Shown: positions 51,433-61,225 of the stretch, one piece after another
Layout of the letters: each line of letters opens with the position of its first letter
How positions within the stretch are numbered: the first letter of the stretch is position 1
Origin: JBIOHP01 sp044449065
GTDB taxonomy: Bacteria > Bacteroidota > Ignavibacteria > UBA10030 > SZUA-254
Assembly (NCBI GenBank): GCA_044449065.1
Contig: JBIOHP010000022.1
Location: 3,958 to 67,957 of the forward strand
Direction: 5' to 3'
Length of the DNA: 64,000 nt
Notes under the pieces: generated by a model
Database searches by the model: none
Seen by the model: only the letters and a program-made list of their open reading frames with translations
What the model was told of the DNA's origin: nothing
Translations under genes and position numbers: made by a program

Positions 51433-52716
51433 TTATTGTCCGCTTAATTTGAGCGCTGTGGTAAACGAGGAATTTAATTCCATCAAAGTTTTATTATAAT
51501 CGAGTTTGATTTCAACCAGGAGACGCTGCGCATCAAGCACCTCGAGGTTGGAACCGGAGCCGCCGGCAAATCGGGATTTCGCCAGCAAATAATTTTTCTC
51601 AGCTTCAACGATATTACGGGCGTACCCGCCGAGCGCGTTCCGCGCATACTGAATATCGGTGATGGTGGTGTTCCATTGCAGCTCAAGATCGCGGCGCTGG
51701 AGCTCAATTTGTTTATCGATAATCTGATTGGATAGCTCCTTCTGCTGAATACGCGTATCGATTCCGCCCCACGACCATATCGGGAAATCGAGATTGAGAA
51801 AGATCGAATAGCCGAAATTCTGGCGATATTCCGACGGGGTGACACCCAGCCACCCAACGTCGCCAGAGACAGAAACGGTGGGGAGGCGTTCTGCTTTTGC
51901 AAGAGTGATATCGTCCTCTGCCGAGATTTTTTCCCGCTTGAGGAGGAGCACATCGGGCGTATTTTCCACCGAGAATTGAGGAAGCGAGGTCGTATCCCCC
52001 ACGCTCGCAAAGGCAATTTCAATATCCAGTTTGATCGGTTTGCCGATGAGTTTGTTCAATGCCATCTTATCTTTCGCTAATGTATTGGTTGCGTTGTCGA
52101 CCTCAATGATAGCATTGTTTAATTCGACACGGGATTTTAATACATCATTGGTATTCACACTCCCGCCCTGGTGGAGTTGTTCGAGAAACGCGCTGTAATC
52201 ATCCAGCCGCTGCTTAGTTTCGCGGCGAATCTGCAACTCGTTCCGTGCACGTACTATTTCATAATAGGCAGACCGGACTTCAAACGAGAGATCAATTTTC
52301 GATTTTTGGACAACTATGGATGACCGCTCGATTGCATTGGAGACCTGGTGCGTCAGTGTGCTGCGGATACCTGCGTCGTATAATGGAATCCCCGTGGTCA
52401 ATTGAAAACCGTACTCCCCGCCGTTCGTAACAACGTCGCTATAACCATTATCGGGCGCATAGAGATAATGCGACCGGATAAAAAACGGGGGATACCGTAA
52501 TGCCTGGACTTCTTTCAGATGGATCTCGTTTTGCTGTTTCTCAATCTCACTGATAGATACAACCTGATTGTTCTGCCATGCCAAAGATATCGCCTGTTGC
52601 AGCGTTACGCTGTCAGTTTGCGCGATGGATGCGGTGACGAATACGAACAACAGTATTCCACAACAGAATACGAAAATGAGTGTCAATTTCTTCTGGTCAG
52701 TTACTCTGGGCGTCAA
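51433..52716 (-). CDS. TolC family outer-membrane factor
   Basis: A 427-residue outer-membrane channel subunit. Signal segment at about 11-32 (ending ASIAQ). The two OEP repeats begin VTLQQAISLAWQNNQ and ADIEFASV-type regions, with long alpha-hairpins such as QNEIHLKEVQALRYPP and KSRVELNNAIIEVDNA, and LEVLDAQRLLVEIKLDYNK near the end. The exit duct for the adjacent RND system. The first plausible start is a TTG at 52716; the true start may be slightly different. Between the PepSY-like and adaptor genes in one minus-strand series. Confidence 0.88.
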   Translation of the reverse strand: MTPRVTDQKKLTLIFVFCCGILLFVFVTASIAQTDSVTLQQAISLAWQNNQVVSISEIEKQQNEIHLKEVQALRYPPFFIRSHYLYAPDNGYSDVVTNGGEYGFQLTTGIPLYDAGIRSTLTHQVSNAIERSSIVVQKSKIDLSFEVRSAYYEIVRARNELQIRRETKQRLDDYSAFLEQLHQGGSVNTNDVLKSRVELNNAIIEVDNATNTLAKDKMALNKLIGKPIKLDIEIAFASVGDTTSLPQFSVENTPDVLLLKREKISAEDDITLAKAERLPTVSVSGDVGWLGVTPSEYRQNFGYSIFLNLDFPIWSWGGIDTRIQQKELSNQIIDKQIELQRRDLELQWNTTITDIQYARNALGGYARNIVEAEKNYLLAKSRFAGGSGSNLEVLDAQRLLVEIKLDYNKTLMELNSSFTTALKLSGQ

Positions 52717-52792
52717 TGTTTATTCCGAGAATGCCTCACAATATACGATTTTTATTGAATACTTTTCAATGATCCGATTTTGAAATGTTTCC

Positions 52793-53326
52793 TTAGTCGT
52801 CTTCCTCGTCTTCTTTATCTTCTCCCTTTTCTTTTCCTTCTTTCTTTTCAGCATTAGTGTTTTTGACTATTTTGCCTGACGCATCAAAAACGACTTCCTT
52901 GGTTTTTTTACCGATACTAACCTGCATTTCATAATGCACGACGGTATCCCGTGTTACCCGCTCCGCTTTCACAATTTTAGCTCCGGCGTAATCTTTATTC
53001 AATGTCGTGTTGATTTCTGGAGGGAGAGAAGCGGCGTCAATAGTTTCTTCTATTTCAAACGCTTTGCCATCTGCGGTGTAGAGGATATCCCTGTTTGTTT
53101 TGCCATCGACACTTTCGATCTCAAAGTAGGTAGTTTTATTTTCCACTTCTTTACCGAGGCCCTTAATAACCGCCTTGGGATACGCATTCTGGAATGACGA
53201 AAGGACGGATGCGGGGAGATTTTTCTTTGTTATTTTCTTATCCTTCGCCGTCGAGGTTACCGAAATCGTTAATAAGCCCATCATGACTATTAGAACGACG
53301 CTTTTGGAAATCATTAGTTTGTTCAT
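52793..53326 (-). CDS. periplasmic PepSY-like domain protein
   Basis: A 177-residue exported protein. Signal peptide (1-27, ending TSTAKDKK), two PepSY-like (DUF2874) repeats (KNLPASVLSSFQNAYPKAV, ETIDAASLPPEINTTLNKDY) and a strongly acidic-lysine tail (EKKEGKEKGEDKEDEEDD). These proteins often sit beside two-component and efflux genes in Bacteroidota and may sense or buffer metals or act as inhibitors; the exact role is unknown. ATG at 53326 has AAGGAAAAAAG before it. The direct-repeat box at 53401-53417 lies 75 bp upstream. Confidence 0.83.
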   Translation of the reverse strand: MNKLMISKSVVLIVMMGLLTISVTSTAKDKKITKKNLPASVLSSFQNAYPKAVIKGLGKEVENKTTYFEIESVDGKTNRDILYTADGKAFEIEETIDAASLPPEINTTLNKDYAGAKIVKAERVTRDTVVHYEMQVSIGKKTKEVVFDASGKIVKNTNAEKKEGKEKGEDKEDEEDD

Positions 53327-53400
53327 ACTTTTTTCCTTAAATATTTGGGGTTTTATTGATATATCATTTGTTTGTGTCAAATTAAAGATAGCAAGTAAAG

Positions 53401-53417
53401 ATGAAATAAGGATGAAA
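53401..53417 (-). promoter_or_regulatory. candidate response-regulator box B
   Basis: ATGAAA at 53401 and 53412, an 11-bp direct repeat (TTTCAT-N5-TTTCAT on the coding strand), upstream of the PepSY-like gene. Confidence 0.55.
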
Positions 53418-53489
53418 ATCTTAAATCTCTTTATTCCTCAACATGGTTCGCTGCGGACAACTTCCCATTCTGATTTTTTTAGGGATTAT

Positions 53490-54887
53490 CTATACCTTAA
53501 TGGGCAAAAAGATCGAAAAGGCGCTCCCTTCCCCGACCTTACTCTGGACGGAAATTTTTCCCTCATGGAGCGCGACCAGCCGATCGACAATCGCAAGACC
53601 GAGACCGCTGCCGGGGTTTTCTGTTCGCGAAGAATCTACGCGGTAGAACCTTTTGAAAATATTCGGTATGGCATTTTCAGGTATGCCGACGCCCTCGTCC
53701 GCGATACTGAGGGTCGCTGATTTATTCTCAATGTTAATGGGAGATAGCGAGGCAGTCACTACCGTATCAGGGCAAGAATACTTTATGGCATTATCGAGCA
53801 GATTAAAGATAATGCTTTTTATTTTTTCGCGATCGGCAAATATTTCTACCGGTTCTTCCAGATTGATTCTGATGCGGATTTTCTTTTTCTCCGCCATTGG
53901 GCTGACAAACTGGATGCATTCGATGAGAAGCTCATCGAGTCTGAAGATCTGTTTGGTGAGTGTAAGCTGAGAAGAATCGAGTTTTGCCAGCATCAAAAGT
54001 CCATCGGCGAGTTTTGTCAATCGGTCGATTTCTGCAAGGGACGTCTGGAGACATTCTTTCACCGAAGCTTCTGAAGTGTGCTGTGCGGCATATTCGAGCT
54101 CGCTGCACATGACCGTAAGGGGAGTCCGGATTTCATGGGATGCGTCGGCGATGAATTGCTTCTGGCTGTCGAATGAGGCGCGGATTCGTTCTATCATATC
54201 ATTCAGTGTTTCGCCTAACGTTCTCACCTCGTCATGCGCGCGGGGGAGGGTCAACCGCCGGTGGAGATTTGAGCCGGTGATTGTTTTTGCCGTTTCCACC
54301 ATGCCGAGCATTGGCCGGAAGGCATAGCCGGTGATAAAATGAGCAGCGATTGCCATCGACAGTAAGCCGCAAGGAATAATGATGAAAAATATTATTCTGA
54401 GCTGAAATAAATTATTTTCGTACTCCGATAGCGGAGAGGCGATTTGCAGCGTCGAGACGTCGCGATCATTGACGTCGACGGGAACCCATATAGAACGGTA
54501 CGCGCCCTCCCCGGCGATAATATCTTCAAAATGCCGGTTCTCGATAAACGATCTTTCCCGCGCGAGGGCGGTTTTTCCGGAGATACTACCGTCGCCTGCG
54601 AGGATATTTCCGCTCCGATCAGAGAGCTGGATTCTGATTCCCGGAAAATTTTTTGAATAATTTCCGATTAAAATCTTCGGATCGGGACTTCCGGGTTCGT
54701 CTCCGCTCTCCTCCAGAATTGTTGATAGGCGCGCCGCATAACTTTCCAGTCGCGCATCGATTGTCGCCAGCTCCGCCTCCTTATAATTTTCATAGATATA
54801 GAATGCAAACAATCCAAGAATGACACCGGTTGCCAGCGTGTAGAGGAGGATGATTTTCGTCTTAATAGTGAGCATCGATCCGATCAT
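53490..54887 (-). CDS. sensor histidine kinase
   Basis: A 465-residue membrane kinase: TM1 (about 12-31), periplasmic sensor (32-160), TM2 (163-187), HAMP (190-240), HisKA with FIADASHEIRTPLTVM (phospho-acceptor His251) and HATPase with NLLDNAIKYS, ADEGVGIP and GSGLGLAIV. It is related to CusS/QseC-type envelope and metal sensors. It is encoded 2 bp after the response regulator and upstream of efflux genes, so it probably controls the efflux cluster. The sensor domain has no obvious metal-ligand cluster. Confidence 0.93.
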   Translation of the reverse strand: MIGSMLTIKTKIILLYTLATGVILGLFAFYIYENYKEAELATIDARLESYAARLSTILEESGDEPGSPDPKILIGNYSKNFPGIRIQLSDRSGNILAGDGSISGKTALARERSFIENRHFEDIIAGEGAYRSIWVPVDVNDRDVSTLQIASPLSEYENNLFQLRIIFFIIIPCGLLSMAIAAHFITGYAFRPMLGMVETAKTITGSNLHRRLTLPRAHDEVRTLGETLNDMIERIRASFDSQKQFIADASHEIRTPLTVMCSELEYAAQHTSEASVKECLQTSLAEIDRLTKLADGLLMLAKLDSSQLTLTKQIFRLDELLIECIQFVSPMAEKKKIRIRINLEEPVEIFADREKIKSIIFNLLDNAIKYSCPDTVVTASLSPINIENKSATLSIADEGVGIPENAIPNIFKRFYRVDSSRTENPGSGLGLAIVDRLVALHEGKISVQSKVGEGSAFSIFLPIKV

Positions 54888-54889
54888 GT

Positions 54890-55567
54890 TTACGGCTCCT
54901 GATCCGAGAACATATATCCCGTGCCGCGAAGGGTGTGGATGAGAGGTTTCGTGAATCCCTTATCGATTTTCTGGCGGAGGAATTTAATGAATGATTCGAT
55001 GACGTTGCTGCGGGGTTCAAAATTCATGTCCCAGATGTGTTCGGAGATCATTTCCCGCGACAGAATTTTATCGCGGTGCATCATAAAGAGCTCGAGCAGA
55101 GCGAATTCTTTTGCCGTCAGGGAAATCTCTTTTCCTTCGCGGACAACCTTATGCGTGCTCGCATCAAGCGTAACGCCGAAACATTCGATCACCGCTTCGC
55201 GCACATCGGATTTTCTCCGCGTCAGCGACCGGATGCGCGCGAGGAGCTCGCCGATGTGAAACGGTTTCGGCAGATAATCATCGGCGCCCGAATCAAGCCC
55301 CCTGATTCTGTCGTTGACGTCGTCTAATGCCGTGAGCATGAGGATGGGAGTGAGAATTTTTTGCTTTCTCAGATTCCTGCACGTGGTCCAACCGTCCTGT
55401 TTCGGCAGGAGAAGGTCGAGGATGATGATATCGTTATCATTTGTTTTGGCAAGTTCTTCGCCGTGAAGGCCATCGGACGCGGTATCGACTGCATACCCCT
55501 CAGCTTTGAGGGATTTGGAGATTGCCGCCGATATATTTAAATCGTCTTCTATTAAGAGAATGCGCAT
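54890..55567 (-). CDS. OmpR/PhoB-type response regulator
   Basis: A 225-residue regulator. Receiver domain with acidic pocket EDD (7-9), phospho-acceptor Asp51 (IILDLLLPKQDGW), conserved TALDD and Lys in YLPKPF. The C-terminal winged helix has LTAKEFALLELFM, SREMISEHIWD and RSNVIESFIKFLRQKI. It pairs with the histidine kinase 2 bp downstream. Such proteins bind direct repeats spaced 11 bp. One is found 37 bp upstream of its own start (55604-55620), so autoregulation is likely (inference). Confidence 0.94.
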   Translation of the reverse strand: MRILLIEDDLNISAAISKSLKAEGYAVDTASDGLHGEELAKTNDNDIIILDLLLPKQDGWTTCRNLRKQKILTPILMLTALDDVNDRIRGLDSGADDYLPKPFHIGELLARIRSLTRRKSDVREAVIECFGVTLDASTHKVVREGKEISLTAKEFALLELFMMHRDKILSREMISEHIWDMNFEPRSNVIESFIKFLRQKIDKGFTKPLIHTLRGTGYMFSDQEP

Positions 55568-55603
55568 CGAACTACCTGGTTTTCAATAAGATAACGAATA
55601 TTT

Positions 55604-55620
55604 ATGAAAATTTGATGAAA
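55604..55620 (-). promoter_or_regulatory. candidate response-regulator box A
   Basis: ATGAAA at 55604 and 55615, an 11-bp direct repeat, 37 bp upstream of the response-regulator start codon. Confidence 0.55.
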
Positions 55621-55767
55621 GGGGGATGGTTCGCCGGGTCCTTTTATATATAGAGCAAATTGATAATTCTCCAAACATTTTATATACTTATCGAGGGATG
55701 CGAGGGTGGTTTTTTAAATCCCTGCATATATGAAATTCATTATCATCGTATTTAAGAGGAAATATCT

Positions 55768-56460
55768 ATGGAACAAAAACTGAAACCGCCGTACCTGAAG
55801 AAAATAGGCGAGCGCGGCGATATTGCCATCTGGGTGGTTGACGGCACGTACGTGCGGACCCATCTGGACGAGGAGTTCACCAACTACGGCCAGCACCTGG
55901 TGTTCGATTGCATTCCGGAGCATGAGTTCTGGCTCGATAAGGAAGCGAAGGAAGATGAAAGTAAGTTTTTCATCGATCATCTCTTGCTTGAACACCGGCT
56001 CATGAAAAAAGGCGTTCCGTACGACGACGCGCTGGAAGCAGCAGACCGGTTGGAGATGAAGGAACGGAAAAAAGCCGGCGACGTGCGAAAATTAACGAAG
56101 GGAAAGAATCTTCCCGACGGAAAAAATGTGCACGAGCGGCTCTGGAAAAAGCTTGAATCGGGCGTGAGCGTCTGGATCGTGAACGGGCGTCTGGTGCGGA
56201 GCGTGTTCGACGACGACTTTACCGAAGGCGGACATGACTACGTGTACGAGTTCGTTCCTCAAAATGAAGTATGGATCGACGACGACCTCGAAGAGGTTGA
56301 GCGTCCTTATGTTCTCCTCCATGAACTGCACGAGCGCAACCTGATGGCAAAGGGCTTTCCCTACAGCAAAGCGCACGAGGATTCGAGCAAGATTGAATAT
56401 CGCTACCGGCATCATCCCAACGAGCTTCATTTAGCCCTGGCGAACGAAGGATGGGAATAA
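55768..56460 (+). CDS. unknown protein with internal duplication
   Basis: A 230-residue soluble, acidic protein that I do not recognise. Two repeats of about 80 residues align: IWVVDGTYVRTHLDEEFTN...FDCIPEHEFWLD...LLLEHRLMKKGVPYDDA (19-95) and VWIVNGRLVRSVFDDDFTE...YEFVPQNEVWID...LLHELHERNLMAKGFPYSKA (131-208). Each has G-x-x-[VL]-R, F, P, E-[FV]-W-[LI]-D and an H/E-rich helix. The second helix HELHERNLM could bind metal. It reads like a small adaptor or enzyme-like fold. AAGAGGA lies upstream of the ATG. It is divergent from the two-component operon. Confidence 0.8.
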   Translation: MEQKLKPPYLKKIGERGDIAIWVVDGTYVRTHLDEEFTNYGQHLVFDCIPEHEFWLDKEAKEDESKFFIDHLLLEHRLMKKGVPYDDALEAADRLEMKERKKAGDVRKLTKGKNLPDGKNVHERLWKKLESGVSVWIVNGRLVRSVFDDDFTEGGHDYVYEFVPQNEVWIDDDLEEVERPYVLLHELHERNLMAKGFPYSKAHEDSSKIEYRYRHHPNELHLALANEGWE

Positions 56461-56600
56461 CAAAATTATTTTACCGGCGATTTCTAAACGAATGATGAGG
56501 TTATGGCAGATGTAAGCTTTTGTTAATTAAGACTTTGAACAAGCCGGTTTCGTAATTCCCATATGAACCCGATTTTTTCTTTCTCCGGGACCCGGATTTT

Positions 56601-56629
56601 ACTTGACAACAACCCAATAAAGAATTAAT
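56601..56629 (+). promoter_or_regulatory. promoter candidate before a T9SS cargo gene
   Basis: TTGACA (56601-56606), 17 bp, then TAATTT (56624-56629), 85 bp before the start codon. Same layout as 35612-35640. Confidence 0.5.
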
Positions 56630-56713
56630 TTGTAGAATAGCGTGTAGAATTGTTGAAAGATTATCTCCAGTAATTCAACGGCGTAAAATTTGTTTAAATT
56701 TTGAAAAGTTGTC

Positions 56714-57613
56714 ATGGAGAATACATCAAAGCCGGCTCTTATCTCAATCATACTTCAATCGGGTGTTTTACTGGTTTTCCTGCTAATTGGATTGGTATCC
56801 GTCTCGCAATCTCAAATTAGTAATAAGATGTGGATTGTGAGAATAGATTTCTCCAATCCCGGTTACCCGACCTGGAGCGATAGTTTTGGGGTTGGGCCTG
56901 GGTATACGGAATGTATCGATACATTATCTTCGTTGCCAATCAGAGAGTATGGACTTCCTCCTCCTCCACCTCCAATAGGAAATACCGACGCACGGTTTTA
57001 TAACGATCGTAATCCAAACCTGGATTGCCTGGGACAGGGAGTAAGGCTCGATTTCAGAGGTTATCAAGCAGGCGTTATCGATACGTTTGAGTACCAAATT
57101 CAGATTGCCGATAGTAGAGTTCCCTGGTATATCACATGGGACACATCATGTATTACACATAAAGTAAATTCGTTAGTTCTCGAGGACGTCGCTACCGGAG
57201 GGGTGGTTATCAATATCGATATGACGGCAAGGGACACTATAAAATTTGCTTCAAACCTTCCGGGAAAAGCCCTGAGGCAATTTTATATCTTCGCTCAATG
57301 GAAATCTATTCTTGGCGTAACCGAACCGAAAAGTGTTTCCGCACTCCCGAACCGATATTCTCTGAATCAGAATTATCCCAATCCATTTAATCCCGCGACG
57401 AAGATTGAATATTCGCTGCCGCACGCATCGTATGTAACGCTCAAAGTATTCAATCTTCACGGCGAGGAGGTTGCCACATTAGTAAACGGCGAAGTGCCGG
57501 CTGGGCAGCATGTGGAGAATTGGAACGCCGCTAATGTTGCGAGCGGAATGTATTTCTACCGGCTGCGGGCTGGGACGTATTCAGAGACCAGGAAGTTAGT
57601 TGTTTTGAAGTGA
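56714..57613 (+). CDS. T9SS cargo protein of unknown function
   Basis: A 299-residue secreted protein. Hydrophobic signal (about 10-36), an unrecognised body of about 170 residues including a PPPPPP stretch near residue 80 and a WDTSC motif, and the T9SS sorting domain (NQNYPNPFNPATKIEY, FNLHGEEVATLV, SGMYFYRLRAG). The middle domain is not matched to any family by eye; it has repeated hydrophobic/acidic beta-strand patterns. It is followed by the large propeller cargo gene 103 bp downstream. Confidence 0.82.
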   Translation: MENTSKPALISIILQSGVLLVFLLIGLVSVSQSQISNKMWIVRIDFSNPGYPTWSDSFGVGPGYTECIDTLSSLPIREYGLPPPPPPIGNTDARFYNDRNPNLDCLGQGVRLDFRGYQAGVIDTFEYQIQIADSRVPWYITWDTSCITHKVNSLVLEDVATGGVVINIDMTARDTIKFASNLPGKALRQFYIFAQWKSILGVTEPKSVSALPNRYSLNQNYPNPFNPATKIEYSLPHASYVTLKVFNLHGEEVATLVNGEVPAGQHVENWNAANVASGMYFYRLRAGTYSETRKLVVLK

Positions 57614-57715
57614 CCTAGAATGCGCATTGAATACGAGAATCGCCGATGTGCAGCGATGACTGAGGGGGTGAGATAGACCATCAAGGATAATAGAATTATT
57701 CACGTTTGGAGGGAA

Positions 57716-60700
57716 ATGAAGATGTTGAATCCGAGGATTGTTGTTTTATCGTGTTTTTTTTTCTTATGCGCATCTGCCGTATTCGCGCAATCGGGGTGGA
57801 CTACGATCCCGAGCGGAACAAGCGGCAGTTTTTATGAGGCGGGAACGATCAGTTTTTCCCAGCAATCGCCGGTTACGATAAATTATGCCGCAGGCGATTC
57901 CGGGATTGTTCTTCGCTCAGTAGATGGAGGAAAATCCTGGATGAAATCAATCGCCGGCAATGGAGGGAGAATATACTCCATGCAATATTTTTATGCCGAC
58001 ACAGCATTTGCAGTCGGGGATAGCGGGATGATCTATCGAAGCAGCGATTCAGGGGCAACCTGGCAGCCGGTGACCGGCGTTCCCGATTCTCTCGCGCTCT
58101 ACTCGCTTGTTTTTCCCACGGCCGAAAGGTTCGCCGGCACGCGCTCGGCGTGGGCTGTCGGAGACGGTGGGAAGATTCTTCGTACTATTACCCGCGGAGC
58201 AAGCTGGTACGAGTTGCCCAGCAATACAACCGCATCGCTCAGATCAATATGTCTAACGAGTTTGACCCGATTGTATGTGTGCGGCGATTCGGGGATTATT
58301 TTAAGAACCACAACCGGCGGCTATTCATGGAATCGCGTCCTGCCTCTTCCTCCGGAGAACCTGTACGACATTCAAGCGACTATATCCAATACCGGCGATC
58401 TTGACCTTCTATGGGCGGTGGGAGAGAAAGGAAGAATTCTTTATTCGAGCAATAGCGGTTATTCCTGGCTTTCCGAGCAGAGCAATGTTTCGCAGAGCCT
58501 GCGGAAGATATGCATTGTTGGAAATGCGGGCACAGTATATGTCGCCGGGGATAGCGGCATTGTGCTCCGCACCGACGATTTCGGAGCGACATGGCGCAGA
58601 ATTTCCACGGGCATTACCTCTACTCTCTATGGCGTTTCCTTCGCCGATCAGTATAACGGCTTTGTGACGGGGGAGAATGGAACGATCCTTCAAACGACAT
58701 TCGGGGGAGTGTACGCGCCGCGCTTCTGGACGAGCTGCCCGAGTATTGATTTAGGTTCATGTTTGATCGGTGAAAGCAGGCAGACAAGCTTTGTTGTTAG
58801 CAATATCGGCACTGCGCCGATGCACATATCCTCCGTTTCGCTCATCGGTTCGGAATGGTCGGGATCGTTCAGGGCTGAAACTTTGGGCGTGTCCCAAAGT
58901 GTGCAATACACGCTGACCTATTCACCTGTAAGTTACGGCGAAAATTATGGCGGGCTCCAGTTTTATCATGACGGAAGCGACAGTGCCACGACCATCTCTC
59001 TTCACGGTTTCGGCGCGAACAAAAACGAGGAGACAAATTGGAATTGGGTCAAACCCTTTCCGGTGCCTGCGGCGTTATGTAATGTCCGATTTACAAGTCC
59101 CTCAACCGCTTACGCGGTTGGTGATAACGGCAATATCATCAAATCCACGGATGGCGGAACGCATTGGAGCGCCTCGCTCAATGCCGGGGGAAACCTGAAT
59201 ATATTACGCGATATATATTTTCCATCCGCCAATACCGGCGTCGCAGTAGGCGCTAATGGCACGATTCTCCATACCTCAGACGCGGGAGTGAGCTGGGTTT
59301 CGCAGCAGAGCGGATCGGCAGCGTGGCTTACTTCGGTGTGCTTCACGGATGAGTTGAACGGAACAGTTGTTGGACAATCCGGATGTTCTTCGAACGGACC
59401 GACGATCCTTAACACGAGCGACGGCGGTGTTACCTGGGCAGCGAAAACCGTTCCTTCTGTTAGCGATCTTAATGTTGTCCGGTTTTTCACTCCCGCAGTC
59501 GGCGTCGCGGCAGGTCCCGCCGGAACCATAATTAGAACCACTGATGGGGGCGATACGTGGTACAACCTCCCGTCCGTCACCGGCGATGATCTCCTTTCTT
59601 TGCATCTTACAGACCAAAACAATGGAGTGATATTCGGATTGGATTATTTGTATAGAGAAGTAAATTCGGCTCACCTAACCCTCTTGAAAACAACAGATGC
59701 GGGTGCAACATGGATGAAGGAAGTTATTCAATTTTCAAGCACGGATGATGTGCCGGTGCAATTGTCCTTTACGGATGAACTGAATGGCATTGGAATAAAT
59801 GGTTCCGGAACTATTTTTAAAACGAGCGACGGTGGAACTTTATGGACAAGGGGAGTCCAAATTCCTAATATATACCCGTTCATTGAATACACCATTGCCA
59901 CCAGTTCGAGCGGGAAAATAATTGTCGCTGGCGGCAGCATCGGCGGGGATCTCATTGCGGATATCTACGATACATACGAACATGATATTAGCGCGCCGGT
60001 GCTTTATCAATCCGTCGATGGCGGCAGCACTTTTAATAATCTGAGCGGAGCTAACAGTTTTTGTACCTTACACGCGCTATCGTATGCCGATATTAATAAC
60101 GGGATTCTCGTAGGAGATAGCGCCTCGATATACAGGACGACCGATGGCGGCGGAACCTGGGTGAACCAATTAAGTGGCACAATCATGGCTGCACAGGGAT
60201 ATGCGTTCGGTGGAGCGACTCTTATTGACGCCAAGAATGCATACGTCACCGGAAGCCACAGCACCATCGTTCACACGACGGACGGTGGAATATCGTGGAA
60301 TTTAGAGATGACTAGTGGCGATGATTGGTTGTTCAAATGCGTGTTCGCGGATGCGAATCACGGGTACGTCATGGGCAATCATTCTGTCTTATACACTTCG
60401 GATGGGGGAGCTCACTGGACAAATCAATTCAGTTCCGCATTGGGTACATTTCGCAGTATCGCGTCACCATCTCCCGGCAACTGGTTTGCAATTAGATATA
60501 ATCGTTCAATCTTGAGAACTACTGATAATGGCGCTCATTGGGATAGCGTCGATACAGGCACACAAAGGGAATTATATGATGTTGCATTCTCATCCGCGTT
60601 GAACGGCATTATCGTTGGTCATGGCATAATCCTGCATACCTCGGATGGCGGGAATTCATGGACAACACAGTTGCTCGATTTGAAAAAGTATGAATTTATG

Positions 60701-61225
60701 GATTATGGTCTTAATTTTACAAACGTCTCGATGTGCAAAGACGGGAGCGGATTTGCGGCGGGATTTTATGGTCTTATCGTGCACACCACCGATGGGGGAC
60801 TCACATGGAATTTCCAGGCAAGCGGCACTGGATCGGCTTGCAACGGTTTGGAGGCGTTCGATTCGAATCATGCGGTCATGTTGATGCAGTATAGTTCACT
60901 ACTACAACTGGGGGCAAACGGCGCGCTCGGTATCTCCCGCATTCCTTCACCCAATGTGCCAACGGTTTTTGCCCTGGCGCAGAATTATCCGAATCCGTTT
61001 AACCCGGCAACCACTATTCGGTTCGATATCCCGGTCACGGCGAATGTTTCCTTGACGATATTTGATCTTCTTGGCAGAGAAGTCGCCACCCTCCTCGACG
61101 AACGAAAAGAACCCGGGTACTACGAAGTAAAATGGAACGCGTCCAATTTCGCGAGCGGCGTGTTCTTCTACCGTTTGCAGGTGGATAAATTTGTACAGAC
61201 AAGGAAGTTAGTTTTTTTGAAATAG
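57716..61225 (+). CDS. T9SS cargo: YCF48/BNR-type giant propeller protein
   Basis: A 1,169-residue secreted protein. Signal peptide (1-24, ending SAVFAQ). Repeated YCF48-like blades with SVDGGKSW, SSDSGATW, TTGGYSW, TTDGGDTW and STDGGTHW motifs cover residues 35-330 and 450-1065. Between them an ASPM/SPD-2/Hydin-like beta-sandwich (about 335-440; SIDLGSCLIGESRQ, VVSNIGTAPMHISSV) breaks the propellers. The T9SS sorting domain ends the protein (AQNYPNPFNPATTIRF, FDLLGREVATLL, SGVFFYRLQV). A strong GGAGGG site precedes the ATG. No catalytic site is assigned. Confidence 0.9.
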   Translation: MKMLNPRIVVLSCFFFLCASAVFAQSGWTTIPSGTSGSFYEAGTISFSQQSPVTINYAAGDSGIVLRSVDGGKSWMKSIAGNGGRIYSMQYFYADTAFAVGDSGMIYRSSDSGATWQPVTGVPDSLALYSLVFPTAERFAGTRSAWAVGDGGKILRTITRGASWYELPSNTTASLRSICLTSLTRLYVCGDSGIILRTTTGGYSWNRVLPLPPENLYDIQATISNTGDLDLLWAVGEKGRILYSSNSGYSWLSEQSNVSQSLRKICIVGNAGTVYVAGDSGIVLRTDDFGATWRRISTGITSTLYGVSFADQYNGFVTGENGTILQTTFGGVYAPRFWTSCPSIDLGSCLIGESRQTSFVVSNIGTAPMHISSVSLIGSEWSGSFRAETLGVSQSVQYTLTYSPVSYGENYGGLQFYHDGSDSATTISLHGFGANKNEETNWNWVKPFPVPAALCNVRFTSPSTAYAVGDNGNIIKSTDGGTHWSASLNAGGNLNILRDIYFPSANTGVAVGANGTILHTSDAGVSWVSQQSGSAAWLTSVCFTDELNGTVVGQSGCSSNGPTILNTSDGGVTWAAKTVPSVSDLNVVRFFTPAVGVAAGPAGTIIRTTDGGDTWYNLPSVTGDDLLSLHLTDQNNGVIFGLDYLYREVNSAHLTLLKTTDAGATWMKEVIQFSSTDDVPVQLSFTDELNGIGINGSGTIFKTSDGGTLWTRGVQIPNIYPFIEYTIATSSSGKIIVAGGSIGGDLIADIYDTYEHDISAPVLYQSVDGGSTFNNLSGANSFCTLHALSYADINNGILVGDSASIYRTTDGGGTWVNQLSGTIMAAQGYAFGGATLIDAKNAYVTGSHSTIVHTTDGGISWNLEMTSGDDWLFKCVFADANHGYVMGNHSVLYTSDGGAHWTNQFSSALGTFRSIASPSPGNWFAIRYNRSILRTTDNGAHWDSVDTGTQRELYDVAFSSALNGIIVGHGIILHTSDGGNSWTTQLLDLKKYEFMDYGLNFTNVSMCKDGSGFAAGFYGLIVHTTDGGLTWNFQASGTGSACNGLEAFDSNHAVMLMQYSSLLQLGANGALGISRIPSPNVPTVFALAQNYPNPFNPATTIRFDIPVTANVSLTIFDLLGREVATLLDERKEPGYYEVKWNASNFASGVFFYRLQVDKFVQTRKLVFLK

